This document shows positions 10,649 through 19,013 of a stretch of DNA of 64,000 bases, piece by piece. Each line of letters starts with the position of its first letter. Within the stretch, counting starts at the first letter, position 1. The notes under the pieces are model-generated. The model was not told the DNA's origin. It saw nothing but the letters and a program-made list of their open reading frames with translations, and ran no database searches. A program made the position numbers and the translations under genes. The stretch comes from Ahniella affigens (GTDB lineage Bacteria; Pseudomonadota; Gammaproteobacteria; Xanthomonadales; Ahniellaceae): contig NZ_CP027860.1 of assembly GCF_003015185.1 (NCBI RefSeq), forward strand, positions 5,673,001 through 5,737,000. The letters are read 5' to 3'.

Positions 10649-12372
10649 CTGAAACCCTCGCCCCGGACGCTGTACAGCCGGAATCCAGCCTCGAAGACCG
10701 TATTTGCCAGAACCTGCTGGAGCGGGGGCGTTTGCGCGAGCCGGACCTGATGCGCGCGCGCCGACTGCATGAAGAGACGCCCGATGGCGACTTCATTTCG
10801 CTGCTGACCCGGCTCGGACTGGTCAGCGAGAAAGACGCCGCGGAGGCGCTCAGTGACGTCATGGAACTGGAGCTGGTGTCCGCGAAGGACTGCCCTGATT
10901 CGCCGCCGCAGGGCGTCAGCCTGTCGGTACGCTTTCTGAAACAGTTCCATGTCGTACCCATTGCCGAAACCGATACCCACCTCACCTTGCTCGTGGCCGA
11001 ACCGCAGGACCCGTATCCCGCGCAGGCCGTCGAACTGGCCACCGGCAAAGAGGTGGTGCTGCGCATTGGGATCCGCTCAGAAATCGATGATCTGGTCGAG
11101 CGCTATTTTGGTGCAGGCCGATCGGCAATGGGCGCGATTGTCGAGAATCTGAGTGATGAGGCCACCCGCTCTGAGGATGACGTCGAGCACCTGCGCGATC
11201 TGGCATCCGAAGCACCCGTCATCCGCCTGGTCAACCTGATCATTCAGCGCGCCGTCGAGGCTCGCGCGTCCGATATTCACATCGAGCCGTTTGAGAATCG
11301 GTTGAAAGTGCGCTACCGCATCGACGGTGTGCTCGAAGAAGTCGAGTCGCCGCCGTCCAGTTCCACGGCTGCCGTGATTTCGCGCATCAAGATCATGGCC
11401 AAGCTGAACATCGCTGAGCGCCGGCTGCCCCAGGACGGTCGCATCATGTTGCGCGTGCAGGGCAAGGAGCTCGACCTTCGTGTGTCGACCGTGCCGACAT
11501 CGTTCGGCGAATCAGTCGTCATGCGTATTCTGGATCGAGAGTCGGTAGTGCTCGACTTCCACACGCTTGGCTTCACGGATGAGTTCCTGCCGCAGTTCAT
11601 GAACGTGTTGCAATTGCCACACGGCATCATGCTGGTGACCGGCCCAACCGGCTCCGGCAAGACCACCACGCTCTATACCGCTCTCAGCAAGTTGAACACG
11701 CCGGACGTCAAGATCATCACGGTCGAGGATCCGGTCGAGTATCAAATCGAAGGCGTCAATCAGATCCAAGCGAAGCCACAAATCGGGCTCGATTTCTCGC
11801 ACGCACTGCGCTCCATCGTACGCCAGGACCCAGACATCATCATGATCGGCGAAATGCGCGATCTGGAAACCGCCAAGATCGCGATCCAGTCGGCGCTGAC
11901 GGGGCATCTGGTGCTGTCGACGCTGCACACGAACAATGCCGCGGGCGGCATCACCCGCCTGCTCGACATGGGCGTTGAGGACTATTTGTTGACGTCCACC
12001 GTCAACGGCATTCTCGCGCAACGCCTGATTCGAAAGGTGGAAGCAACGCACGCCGAGCCCTATGTGGCACTGCCCGAAGTCGTCGAGGAGTTCAACCTTC
12101 GTCGCTTCCAACCAGAAGGCGTGGTCAAGCTGTACCGGCCGGTGGGGTCAGCATTGACGCCTACGGGCTACCTCGGTCGAACCACCATCATGGAATTCCT
12201 GGTCATGGCCGACCCCCTGCGCCGATTGGTGATGCAGCATGCCGACATGGGCAAGATCGAGGCCACTGCGCGCGAACTTGGCATGCGCACCATGTTTGAG
12301 GACGGTCTGGTCAAAGCAATGAATGGGGTGACCACGATCGAAGAAGTCCTGCGCGCGGTACAGCAGGAGTAA
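10645..12372 (+). CDS. gspE: Type II secretion ATPase GspE (XpsE-type), lacking the zinc tetracysteine
   Basis: 575 aa. It is the cytoplasmic ATPase that powers pseudopilus assembly. An N-terminal T2SSE_N domain (about 1-170) is followed by the secretion ATPase: RASDIHIEP, Walker A GPTGSGKTTT near residue 333, the Asp box TVEDPVEYQIEG, Walker B IIMIGEMRD near 399 and the His box LSTLHTNNA. The region that normally carries CxxC-x(n)-CxxC before TGYxGR (about 455-515) reads RKVEATHAEPYV and RPVGSALTPTGYLGR, so all four cysteines are absent. The rest is intact, so it is probably functional. It opens the gspEFGHIJKLMND run. Confidence 0.95.
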   Translation: MTETLAPDAVQPESSLEDRICQNLLERGRLREPDLMRARRLHEETPDGDFISLLTRLGLVSEKDAAEALSDVMELELVSAKDCPDSPPQGVSLSVRFLKQFHVVPIAETDTHLTLLVAEPQDPYPAQAVELATGKEVVLRIGIRSEIDDLVERYFGAGRSAMGAIVENLSDEATRSEDDVEHLRDLASEAPVIRLVNLIIQRAVEARASDIHIEPFENRLKVRYRIDGVLEEVESPPSSSTAAVISRIKIMAKLNIAERRLPQDGRIMLRVQGKELDLRVSTVPTSFGESVVMRILDRESVVLDFHTLGFTDEFLPQFMNVLQLPHGIMLVTGPTGSGKTTTLYTALSKLNTPDVKIITVEDPVEYQIEGVNQIQAKPQIGLDFSHALRSIVRQDPDIIMIGEMRDLETAKIAIQSALTGHLVLSTLHTNNAAGGITRLLDMGVEDYLLTSTVNGILAQRLIRKVEATHAEPYVALPEVVEEFNLRRFQPEGVVKLYRPVGSALTPTGYLGRTTIMEFLVMADPLRRLVMQHADMGKIEATARELGMRTMFEDGLVKAMNGVTTIEEVLRAVQQE

Positions 12373-12375
12373 GCC

Positions 12376-13590
12376 ATGCCACTGTTCCGCTTCAAAGCTG
12401 TCGCCCCTACGGGTGAAACCCTGATCGGCGAGATGGAAGCCAGCTCGCGCGACGAGGTGGTCATGCGCTTGCAGGATGCTGGCAATGTGCCGATCGAAGC
12501 CCGCGAAGCGAGCTCGGCGGGCGGCATGGCGCTTGGCAGTCTGATCAGTCGGTCGCCGATGAACGATGTGCAGATCGCCATGTTCACGCAGCAGCTCGGC
12601 ACATTGCTGAGCGCCGGCCAACCGCTCGATCGCGCGCTGCAGATGTTGTCGGAGCAGCCGGATAGTGAAGCCGGTCAGCGTCTGATCGAACGCATTCGCG
12701 ATGTCGTGCGTGGTGGCGGCAGCCTGTCATCGGCGCTTGAGCAGCAGCATGGTGTGTTCTCCCGCCTCTACATCAACATGGTGCGGGCCGGCGAGGTATC
12801 GGGCTCTTTGAACGACACGCTGAAGCGTCTGGCCGAGTACCTGGAGCGCACCCGCCAGCTGAAGTCGAAAGTGATCAACGCGCTCGTTTATCCGGCCATG
12901 CTCGTCGGCATGGTCATCTTTGCGCTGATCACGCTGATGATTTACGTCGTGCCAAAGTTCGAGCCGATCTTTGAGGCGATGGGCGACGATCTGCCATTCA
13001 TTACCGTGTTTGTGCTGTTTATCGCCGGCATTCTGGAAAAGTTCTGGTGGCTGATCGGCATCAGTGCCGTCGGTGGCACCTTGTGGATTCGCGGTCAGTT
13101 CGCCAACAGTGAGACGCGTGTCCCCTGGGATATCCGTCTGCTCAAGCTGCGCTTCATTGGCCCGTTGATCACCAAGATCGAAACGGCCCGGCTGGCCCGC
13201 ACGCTGGGCACCCTGGTCCGCAATGGCGTGCCGCTGCTGACGGCATTGTCGATCTCTCGCAACGTGCTCAGCAACACCACACTGATCAAGGCGGTCGATG
13301 AAGGCGCGAACCTGGTCAAGACCGGTGGCGGTCTGGCCTATTCGCTTGGCGTCAGCAAAGTCTTCCCGAAGCTCGCGCTGCAGATGATCGCGGTCGGCGA
13401 GGAGGCAGGCGACCTGGACGGTATGCTGATCCGCACCGCCGACACATTTGACGACGATGTGTCACATACCACGGAACGATTGCTGTCTGCGCTGGTCCCA
13501 GCCATTACCGCCATCATGGCGGTGGTCGTTGGCATGATCATGATTGCGATCATTCTGCCGATTCTGAACATGAGTGATTTGATCCAATAA
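12376..13590 (+). CDS. gspF: Type II secretion inner-membrane platform protein GspF
   Basis: 404 aa, usual length. It begins MPLFRFKAVAPTGETLIGEME, the GspF/PilC-type start, and starts 3 nt after the gspE stop. Two repeated T2SSF cytoplasmic domains (about 70-195 and 275-395) are separated by membrane helices; helices are visible at about 170-195 (YPAMLVGMVIFALITLMIYVV), 215-240 and the C-terminus (ITAIMAVVVGMIMIAIILPIL). GspF contacts GspE and GspL and anchors the pseudopilus assembly platform. Confidence 0.95.
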   Translation: MPLFRFKAVAPTGETLIGEMEASSRDEVVMRLQDAGNVPIEAREASSAGGMALGSLISRSPMNDVQIAMFTQQLGTLLSAGQPLDRALQMLSEQPDSEAGQRLIERIRDVVRGGGSLSSALEQQHGVFSRLYINMVRAGEVSGSLNDTLKRLAEYLERTRQLKSKVINALVYPAMLVGMVIFALITLMIYVVPKFEPIFEAMGDDLPFITVFVLFIAGILEKFWWLIGISAVGGTLWIRGQFANSETRVPWDIRLLKLRFIGPLITKIETARLARTLGTLVRNGVPLLTALSISRNVLSNTTLIKAVDEGANLVKTGGGLAYSLGVSKVFPKLALQMIAVGEEAGDLDGMLIRTADTFDDDVSHTTERLLSALVPAITAIMAVVVGMIMIAIILPILNMSDLIQ

Positions 13591-13603
13591 CCGAGGTACC
13601 CCC

Positions 13604-14011
13604 ATGAAGAGCACACAAACTGGTTTCAGCCTGGTGGAAATGATCGCCGTGATCCTGCTGCTTGGCATCATTGCCGGCTTCGTGGCACCTGCGATTTTTG
13701 GCAAAGTCGATCAAGGGCGCTGGAATGCGACCAAGTCGAGCATCAAGTCGCTCGGCACCAAGATCGAGACCTATGCCATGGACAACGGCACGCTGCCAGA
13801 GAGCCTGGAAGACCTGACCAACAAGCCTGGCAACGCCGACAACTGGAATGGGCCGTATGCGCGTCCGAGCGAGCTGAAGGACGGCTGGGACAAGCCATTC
13901 AGCTACCGCACGCCTGGCGAAAACGGTCTGGACTACGAATTGATTTCGTACGGCGCCGACAATCAGCCCGGCGGCGAGAAGTGGAAAAAAGACATCTCGA
14001 ACGCTGACTGA
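13604..14011 (+). CDS. gspG: Major pseudopilin GspG
   Basis: 135 aa. The short leader MKSTQTG precedes the prepilin peptidase site G/FSLVE, with Glu at mature position 5, and a hydrophobic helix VEMIAVILLLGIIAGFVAPA. The C-terminal globular part includes WNGPYARPSELKDGWDKPF and SYGADNQPGGEKW, the region that binds calcium in other GspG proteins. It forms the shaft of the periplasmic pseudopilus. An AGG-containing ribosome binding site (CCGAGGTACCCCC) precedes the ATG. Confidence 0.95.
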   Translation: MKSTQTGFSLVEMIAVILLLGIIAGFVAPAIFGKVDQGRWNATKSSIKSLGTKIETYAMDNGTLPESLEDLTNKPGNADNWNGPYARPSELKDGWDKPFSYRTPGENGLDYELISYGADNQPGGEKWKKDISNAD

Positions 14012-14044
14012 GCCCACCGAGCACTGACGGCTTGATGCAACGAC

Positions 14045-14500
14045 ATGCGCTACTCGCTCCGCCCGAAAGGCTTCAGCCTGATCGAAATCCTGGCCGTTCT
14101 GGCTTTGATGGCGATCATGGTCAGTGCGGTCGCGTTTTCGTTCAGCAAGAGCATGAGTGGCGCCCGGATCAAGGCGTCTGCCAAAGATCTGGTGGCGGCG
14201 CTTCGGTTCACACGCGGGCAGGCCATCATCAAGGGCGAGGACAAGGCCGTCGAGATCAATGTCGACGCGCTTAGCTATCAGATTCCCGGAAAAGACCCCG
14301 TCACCCTGCCCGAAGGTCTGGAAATGAAGCTCCTGACCGCTCAGGATGAGATTGCCGAGGACGGCACCGGGCGCATTCGCTTTTATCCGGACGGCTCGTC
14401 GACCGGTGGGCGCGTCACTTTGATTCGCGATCAGAAGGAATGGCGAATCGACGTGGCTTGGTTGACCGGCGAAGTGCGCCTGGAGGAAGGTCGTGAATAG
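14045..14500 (+). CDS. gspH: Minor pseudopilin GspH
   Basis: 151 aa. It has the type IV prepilin N-terminus: leader MRYSLRPKG, cleavage before FSLIE with Glu5, then the helix ILAVLALMAIMVSAVAF. The remaining part is a compact beta-rich domain with a GRIRFYPDGSSTGGRV segment seen in GspH/FimT proteins. It starts 33 nt after gspG and overlaps gspI by 8 nt. GspH is a low-abundance pseudopilin joining the tip complex to the GspG shaft. Confidence 0.92.
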   Translation: MRYSLRPKGFSLIEILAVLALMAIMVSAVAFSFSKSMSGARIKASAKDLVAALRFTRGQAIIKGEDKAVEINVDALSYQIPGKDPVTLPEGLEMKLLTAQDEIAEDGTGRIRFYPDGSSTGGRVTLIRDQKEWRIDVAWLTGEVRLEEGRE

Positions 14501-14897
14501 GCGCCGTGGCTTTGCCCTGGTCGAGCTGCTGGGCGCCTTTTTGGTGTTCGCGATCGGCTTTGCGGTGATGATGGAAATGGCGGCCTCGGGGCTCAAACAG
14601 TCACGGCTGAGCGCCGAACGCACCGAAGCGGCGCTGTGGGCGCAGAGCAAGATGGACACGCTCGGCATTGAAGCGCCCATCAAGGAAGGCGGCAGTTCCG
14701 GTGAGTTCGACGACCGATTTCGCTGGGAACTCGCCATCACCAAATGGGATCCCCCGGCCGACGCCGCCCAATTCGAGACGCTGAACGTGGTCGACTTGTT
14801 CCGGATCGAGCTGATCGTACGTTGGGGGCCGCGCGCCGCCGAGCGGGAGGCGCATTTCGTGACCGTCCGCGCCATTCAACCGGGTCTGAACCTATGA
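14493..14897 (+). CDS. gspI: Minor pseudopilin GspI
   Basis: 134 aa. Leader MNRRRG, cleavage before FALVE with Glu5, then LLGAFLVFAIGFAVMMEMA. The middle contains ALWAQSKMDTLG, typical of GspI. Its end overlaps the start of gspJ (ATGA). With GspJ and GspK it forms the heterotrimeric pseudopilus tip. The start was taken at ATG 14493, which gives the shortest sensible prepilin leader. Confidence 0.9.
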   Translation: MNRRRGFALVELLGAFLVFAIGFAVMMEMAASGLKQSRLSAERTEAALWAQSKMDTLGIEAPIKEGGSSGEFDDRFRWELAITKWDPPADAAQFETLNVVDLFRIELIVRWGPRAAEREAHFVTVRAIQPGLNL

Positions 14898-15577
14898 GCA
14901 ACATCGCGATCAAGGTCAAGCGCCTGCGGGGCTTCACGCTGGTCGAGATGCTGGTTGCGACCTTGCTGCTGGCGCTGCTGATGGCTGGAACCTATAGCGG
15001 CATCAGTGCCGCGCGCCGGGCGGCAACGAGCGGCGAGGACCTGATCGACCGCACAAACCGTGTGCGCGTGGCCCAGGAGTTTCTGCGCCGCCAGTTGCGC
15101 AGTGCACTGGCACTGAATTTCCAGGTGGAAGACACGACCGGCGAGGTCCGCATGTTCGAAGGCGAGCGCGATTACATGCGCTTTGTGGCGACCATGCCTG
15201 GGCACATGAGCCGGGGCGGCGCCTATGTGCAGGAGCTCACGATCGAGCCCGGCAAAGGCGGTGAGCGCCTGGTGTTCCGCCATCAGATGCTGAATGGCTT
15301 CGACCCGGATAACCCCGAGAGTGAACGCGACCCGGTGGTGCTGATCGAGGGCATCGAGCGGGGCAGCTTTGAGTTTATCGGGCTCGACGAGACCGGCAAG
15401 TTGGAGGACTGGTCCGAAACGTGGAAGAACACCGCCGTCCTGCCGCTCGCTGTGCGGATCAAATTCCGCATGACCGATGAATCGCGCTACATCTGGCCGG
15501 TCATCGAGGTGCCGCTGCTGGTCAATGCCTCGGCCGTGTCAGGCTGGGATTCGTTCTACGGCAGGCCGGTGCAATGA
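14894..15577 (+). CDS. gspJ: Minor pseudopilin GspJ
   Basis: 227 aa. The start MSNIAIKVKRLRG was chosen because it overlaps the gspI stop (ATGA) and gives a prepilin leader; the longer in-frame extension is arginine-rich shadow sequence. Cleavage is before FTLVE, followed by MLVATLLLALLMAGTYSG. The C-terminal beta domain carries LRRQLRSAL and ERGSFEFIGLDE. It overlaps gspK by 4 nt. It belongs to the I-J-K tip complex. Confidence 0.93.
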   Translation: MSNIAIKVKRLRGFTLVEMLVATLLLALLMAGTYSGISAARRAATSGEDLIDRTNRVRVAQEFLRRQLRSALALNFQVEDTTGEVRMFEGERDYMRFVATMPGHMSRGGAYVQELTIEPGKGGERLVFRHQMLNGFDPDNPESERDPVVLIEGIERGSFEFIGLDETGKLEDWSETWKNTAVLPLAVRIKFRMTDESRYIWPVIEVPLLVNASAVSGWDSFYGRPVQ

Positions 15578-16470
15578 GGTCACGTTCCGCGCAACAGGGT
15601 ATCGCCTTTATTGTGGTGATCTGGGTGCTGGTGCTGCTTGCGGTGCTGCTGTCTGGTTTTATTGTGATTGCGCGCACCGAGATGCTCCAGTCGCGGCATC
15701 TGTTCGACGGCGCAACCGCCCGGTATGCGGCGGAGGCCGGCTTGAGTCGGGTGGTTCGGGAGATGCTGAACCCGGACATCAATACGCGCTGGGTGCCCGA
15801 TGGCCGGGCCTATGAGTTTGACTTCGAGGGTATCCAGGTCAAGGTCGAGATCCAGGACGAGTCGGGCAAGATCGACATCAATCAGGCCGATGAAACGGTG
15901 TTTGTTCCCATGTTTCAACAGCTCGGTCTTGACGTGATTGAGGCCCAGCGGATTTCGGACGCCATCATCGATTGGCGCGATGTCGACAATCTGACCCGGC
16001 CAATGGGCGCCGAAGACGACGACTACGACGCGGCCGGTCTGCCATACGGGGCAGCGGACGTGCCATTCACCACAGTCGGGGAGTTGCAACAGGTTTTGGG
16101 CATGAATTACGAGCTGTTCGAGAAACTTGAGCCCGAAATCACGATCTATGGTGGTTCTGGTCGGCCCAGCGCCGCCTACGCCTCGGAGTTTGGCTTGATG
16201 CTTTACCCCAATATGAACGCAGCGCTGGCCCAGCAACTGGTTGCCCAGCGCCGCCAAATCAACCCGGCCGACGGCACCGGTACCGGGCTGACGTTGCCCG
16301 ACGGTACGAGCATTTTGGCAGGAGGCGGCGGCGGTACGTATACTGTGCGGTCCGAAGCCAAGCTCAAAAACGGTGCGAAGACGACGCTCGATGCGACGAT
16401 TCGCCTGGGTGGAGCGCCTGGCGCGCGGGCCTACTCTATTTTGAAGTGGCGCGAAGGGAGCGCCCGTTGA
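15574..16470 (+). CDS. gspK: Minor pseudopilin GspK
   Basis: 298 aa. The leader MRSRSAQQG is followed by IAFIVVIWVLVLLAVLLSGF without Glu at position 5, as is characteristic of GspK, the tip subunit. The globular part contains the SAM-like helical insertion DESGKIDINQADETVF and IIDWRDVDNLTRP (acidic calcium-binding region DDDYD). A glycine stretch (GGGGGT) lies near residue 250. It overlaps gspJ upstream and gspL downstream (TGATG). Confidence 0.93.
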   Translation: MRSRSAQQGIAFIVVIWVLVLLAVLLSGFIVIARTEMLQSRHLFDGATARYAAEAGLSRVVREMLNPDINTRWVPDGRAYEFDFEGIQVKVEIQDESGKIDINQADETVFVPMFQQLGLDVIEAQRISDAIIDWRDVDNLTRPMGAEDDDYDAAGLPYGAADVPFTTVGELQQVLGMNYELFEKLEPEITIYGGSGRPSAAYASEFGLMLYPNMNAALAQQLVAQRRQINPADGTGTGLTLPDGTSILAGGGGGTYTVRSEAKLKNGAKTTLDATIRLGGAPGARAYSILKWREGSAR

Positions 16471-17669
16471 TGTCTGATTCCATACTTACAAAACGGTTGG
16501 CCATTTGGCTGTCCGCCTATCGCAACAGCCAACTGCACCGGTTTCTGAACTGGTGGGGCAAAGAACTGCTTGCCCTCGTTCCGGCCCGGTTGCTGCATCT
16601 GTTTTCTGAGCAGCGCGATGAAATGCGGTTGTTCCAACGTCAGGGCATGTGGCGGATCGAGCGTCTGCATGCTGGTCAAGTCGTTGATTCCCTTGATGTT
16701 CCAGCTGATGCCGATCAGCAGGCCAGGCTTGACCTCCTGCGCGGCTTCGTCCTCAAATCCGCCGGCAAGGCCGACCTCGTATTAACCCTGCCGGAGCGGC
16801 AGGTGCTGCGGCGTCGGGTCAACTTGCCGCTGGCGGCCGAGGAGAACCTGGCGCAAGTGCTGGCGTTTGAGCTCGATCGCCAGACCCCGTTCAAGGCCGA
16901 TCAGGTCTGGATGGACTACCGCACGCTCAAGCGTGATACCAGCGCCAAGCAATTGTTGCTCGAAGTGTTGATGGTGCCAAAAAGCGTCGCCGAGCCCCTT
17001 TTGGCGCAGTTCTCCGGTGGCGACCTGCGGTTTGCGGCGGCCGATGGGCAAGTGAGTGAGGCCGGCCGAGCCGGATTCAATCTGCTGCCGAGGGACCAAC
17101 GCGCCAAGCGCTCCTATCTTGAGCAGCTGCTCAACGTTGGGCTGGGGCTCCTGTGTCTCGGCCTCCTATGGGGGGTCATGGAAGCATCGCTCAGCAACCG
17201 CGAGGCGGCGTTGGTGTCATTGCAGGAAAAGGTCGACGCGGTGCGGAAAGAGGCGCAGGCGACGACCAAGCTCCGTGATGAACTGGAGGACGCGGTCGAT
17301 GGCGCCAACTTCTTAGACATCAAGAAGCGGGCGATGCCGATCACAGTCGATGTGCTCAAGGATGTGACCATCCGGTTGCCGGACGATACGTCGCTCTCGC
17401 GCTTTCAGATCACGCGCGGCGAAGTGCAGTTGCAAGGGCAAAGCGACAATGCGGCCGGGCTGATCCCCGTGCTGCAGAAGTCGACAATGATCGAATCGCC
17501 GGCGATTTCTGGTGCCATCACGCCAGGCGCTCAGAACAAGAAAGAGATGTTTCTGATCATGGCGCGCGCCAAGCTCGATCCGAAGGCCGTCGAGCAGGAT
17601 GCCCGAGAAAAGAACAAGAGCCGCAATCCGCGCGAACGCTCAGGAGGCAACCGTGGCAATAACGCCTAA
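16470..17669 (+). CDS. gspL: Type II secretion inner-membrane protein GspL (PilN-like)
   Basis: 399 aa from MSDSILTKRL; the ATG overlaps the gspK stop. A cytoplasmic actin-like region (about 60-200, with VLTLPERQVLRRRVNLPL and QVLAFELDRQTPF) precedes one helix (LLNVGLGLLCLGLLWGVME, about 225-243), a coiled coil (about 245-280) and a periplasmic ferredoxin-like PilN domain (about 290-375). The C-terminal 25 residues are highly charged and Asn/Arg rich. GspL couples GspE to the membrane platform. It ends 17 nt inside gspM. Confidence 0.88.
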   Translation: MSDSILTKRLAIWLSAYRNSQLHRFLNWWGKELLALVPARLLHLFSEQRDEMRLFQRQGMWRIERLHAGQVVDSLDVPADADQQARLDLLRGFVLKSAGKADLVLTLPERQVLRRRVNLPLAAEENLAQVLAFELDRQTPFKADQVWMDYRTLKRDTSAKQLLLEVLMVPKSVAEPLLAQFSGGDLRFAAADGQVSEAGRAGFNLLPRDQRAKRSYLEQLLNVGLGLLCLGLLWGVMEASLSNREAALVSLQEKVDAVRKEAQATTKLRDELEDAVDGANFLDIKKRAMPITVDVLKDVTIRLPDDTSLSRFQITRGEVQLQGQSDNAAGLIPVLQKSTMIESPAISGAITPGAQNKKEMFLIMARAKLDPKAVEQDAREKNKSRNPRERSGGNRGNNA

Positions 17670-18282
17670 GCCTGAGAGCGGCCGGTTCCTGGCGATCGTG
17701 CTTTTGTTGATCGCCATCTTGCTGATCTATTTCCTTGGCGTGCACTGGTGGTTCACTGCGCGCCATCTTGAAATTGCGGGCGAAATCGAGAGCCTGCGGG
17801 AGCAGGAACTGCACTTTCGCGAAATTGCCGCGACCCGCAAGGAAGTGGAGGCTGCGCATGCAGCCGTGCGCAACTATGAGGCCAACAACCCGGCATTTTT
17901 GCCGGAGACCGATTTCGATTCGGCGGCCGCCAGCCTCAATGCCAAGGTCAAGCAGATTGTGGCCCGCCACGCGCCCGCGCAGAACCCGGATCGCTGCGCG
18001 ATTGTGATGAACCAGTATCAACGCTCAAACGAACCCGAGCGGTTTGAGCGTGTCCTGGTCAAGCTGCGTTTGCGGTGCGATCTGGAGCCGTTTGCCGCGA
18101 TCTTGCACGATCTCGAATCGTCCAGCCCATTGCTGTTCGTCGATGATCTGCAGGTGTTCCGGCAGCAAGGCTACCTGACGCCCGGCAGCAACAAGATTCA
18201 GAATTACCTGGACATCCGTCTGGATGTGTTTGGGTATATCCGGACCAAGCCGCAGCCTGAGGGCAAGGAGAAAGCACTATGA
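17653..18282 (+). CDS. gspM: Type II secretion protein GspM
   Basis: 209 aa from a GTG at 17653. This start is decided by a perfect AGGAGG six bases upstream (17642-17647) that lies inside the gspL end; the longer ATG version at 17599 has no such site. One N-terminal helix (FLAIVLLLIAILLIYFLGV) is followed by a coiled coil (about 40-80) and a small periplasmic domain with FAAILHDLESSSPLLFVDDL, typical of GspM. It partners GspL. Confidence 0.88.
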   Translation: MAITPKPESGRFLAIVLLLIAILLIYFLGVHWWFTARHLEIAGEIESLREQELHFREIAATRKEVEAAHAAVRNYEANNPAFLPETDFDSAAASLNAKVKQIVARHAPAQNPDRCAIVMNQYQRSNEPERFERVLVKLRLRCDLEPFAAILHDLESSSPLLFVDDLQVFRQQGYLTPGSNKIQNYLDIRLDVFGYIRTKPQPEGKEKAL

Positions 18283-19001
18283 GCCCGGCCAAGCGTTTGA
18301 CCACGGTCCTGGGGTCAATTGCCGCATTGCTGGTGGGCGTTTTTGTGGCCCAGCAGTTTGGCATTGGTGCCGGATTCGATCTGGCTGAGGGCGATGGGCC
18401 GAAAAAAGCCAAGGACTATCTGTCCGGACTGAGCAAGGAAGGCTTCAAGCTCGCCGAGTTCGGGACGTATCAGGAGTTGATCGGTCGCCCCGTGTTCAAT
18501 GAAGACCGCAAGCCAACCCCTATTGAAGAACCGAAGGGCCCAGAAGTAAAACCGACAGATATTGTCGATCTGGACGTGACGCTGACCAGCGTCATTCACA
18601 GCAAAGACAAGAAGGTGGCGATTGTCCGCGACAACAAATCGAATGAATCGATGGTTGTGCGCGTCGGCATGCCGCTCGAAGGTGAACAAAGTGGCTGGAA
18701 ACTGGTCGAAGTAGAGCCGCGCAAGGTCGTGTTCGAGTCCGAGAGCGGCAATCGCAAGGACTTGGAGCTGGCCGTCAACGGTGCCGCGATTGCGCGTGCT
18801 GAGGGCTCGCCGCCACCGGCTCAGCAACCCATGAATAATGGCGCCCCGCCGCCTCCGCCTCCGCCGCCCCCGGCGCAGCAGGTCGAGAGCGACGCGGCCA
18901 ATCAGGCCAAAGCCGAAGAAATCCGGCGGCGGATCGAAGAGCGAAGAAGGCAGTTGCGTGAGGAAGCCGAGCGCATGCGTGCCCAAGAATCGAGTCAGTA
19001 A
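18279..19001 (+). CDS. gspN: Type II secretion protein N (XpsN-type, GspC-like region)
   Basis: 240 aa, overlapping gspM by 4 nt. After an N-terminal helix (VLGSIAALLVGVFVAQQFGI) there is a periplasmic domain with LIGRPVFNEDRKP and DLDVTLTSVIHSKDKKVAIV (about 65-165), resembling the homology region of GspC. Next are a polyproline tract (nine prolines, near 193-201) and a charged C-terminal coiled coil (RRRIEERRRQLREEAERMR). In Xanthomonas XpsN sits at this position and the locus lacks gspC, as here. It probably links the platform to the GspD secretin. Confidence 0.85.
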   Translation: MSPAKRLTTVLGSIAALLVGVFVAQQFGIGAGFDLAEGDGPKKAKDYLSGLSKEGFKLAEFGTYQELIGRPVFNEDRKPTPIEEPKGPEVKPTDIVDLDVTLTSVIHSKDKKVAIVRDNKSNESMVVRVGMPLEGEQSGWKLVEVEPRKVVFESESGNRKDLELAVNGAAIARAEGSPPPAQQPMNNGAPPPPPPPPPAQQVESDAANQAKAEEIRRRIEERRRQLREEAERMRAQESSQ

Positions 19002-19013
19002 CGGAGTGAGCTC

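Noticed and set aside
13550-14875. 441-codon minus-strand ORF opposite gspG-gspI
   Set aside because: Antisense to three clear pseudopilin genes; no family resemblance.
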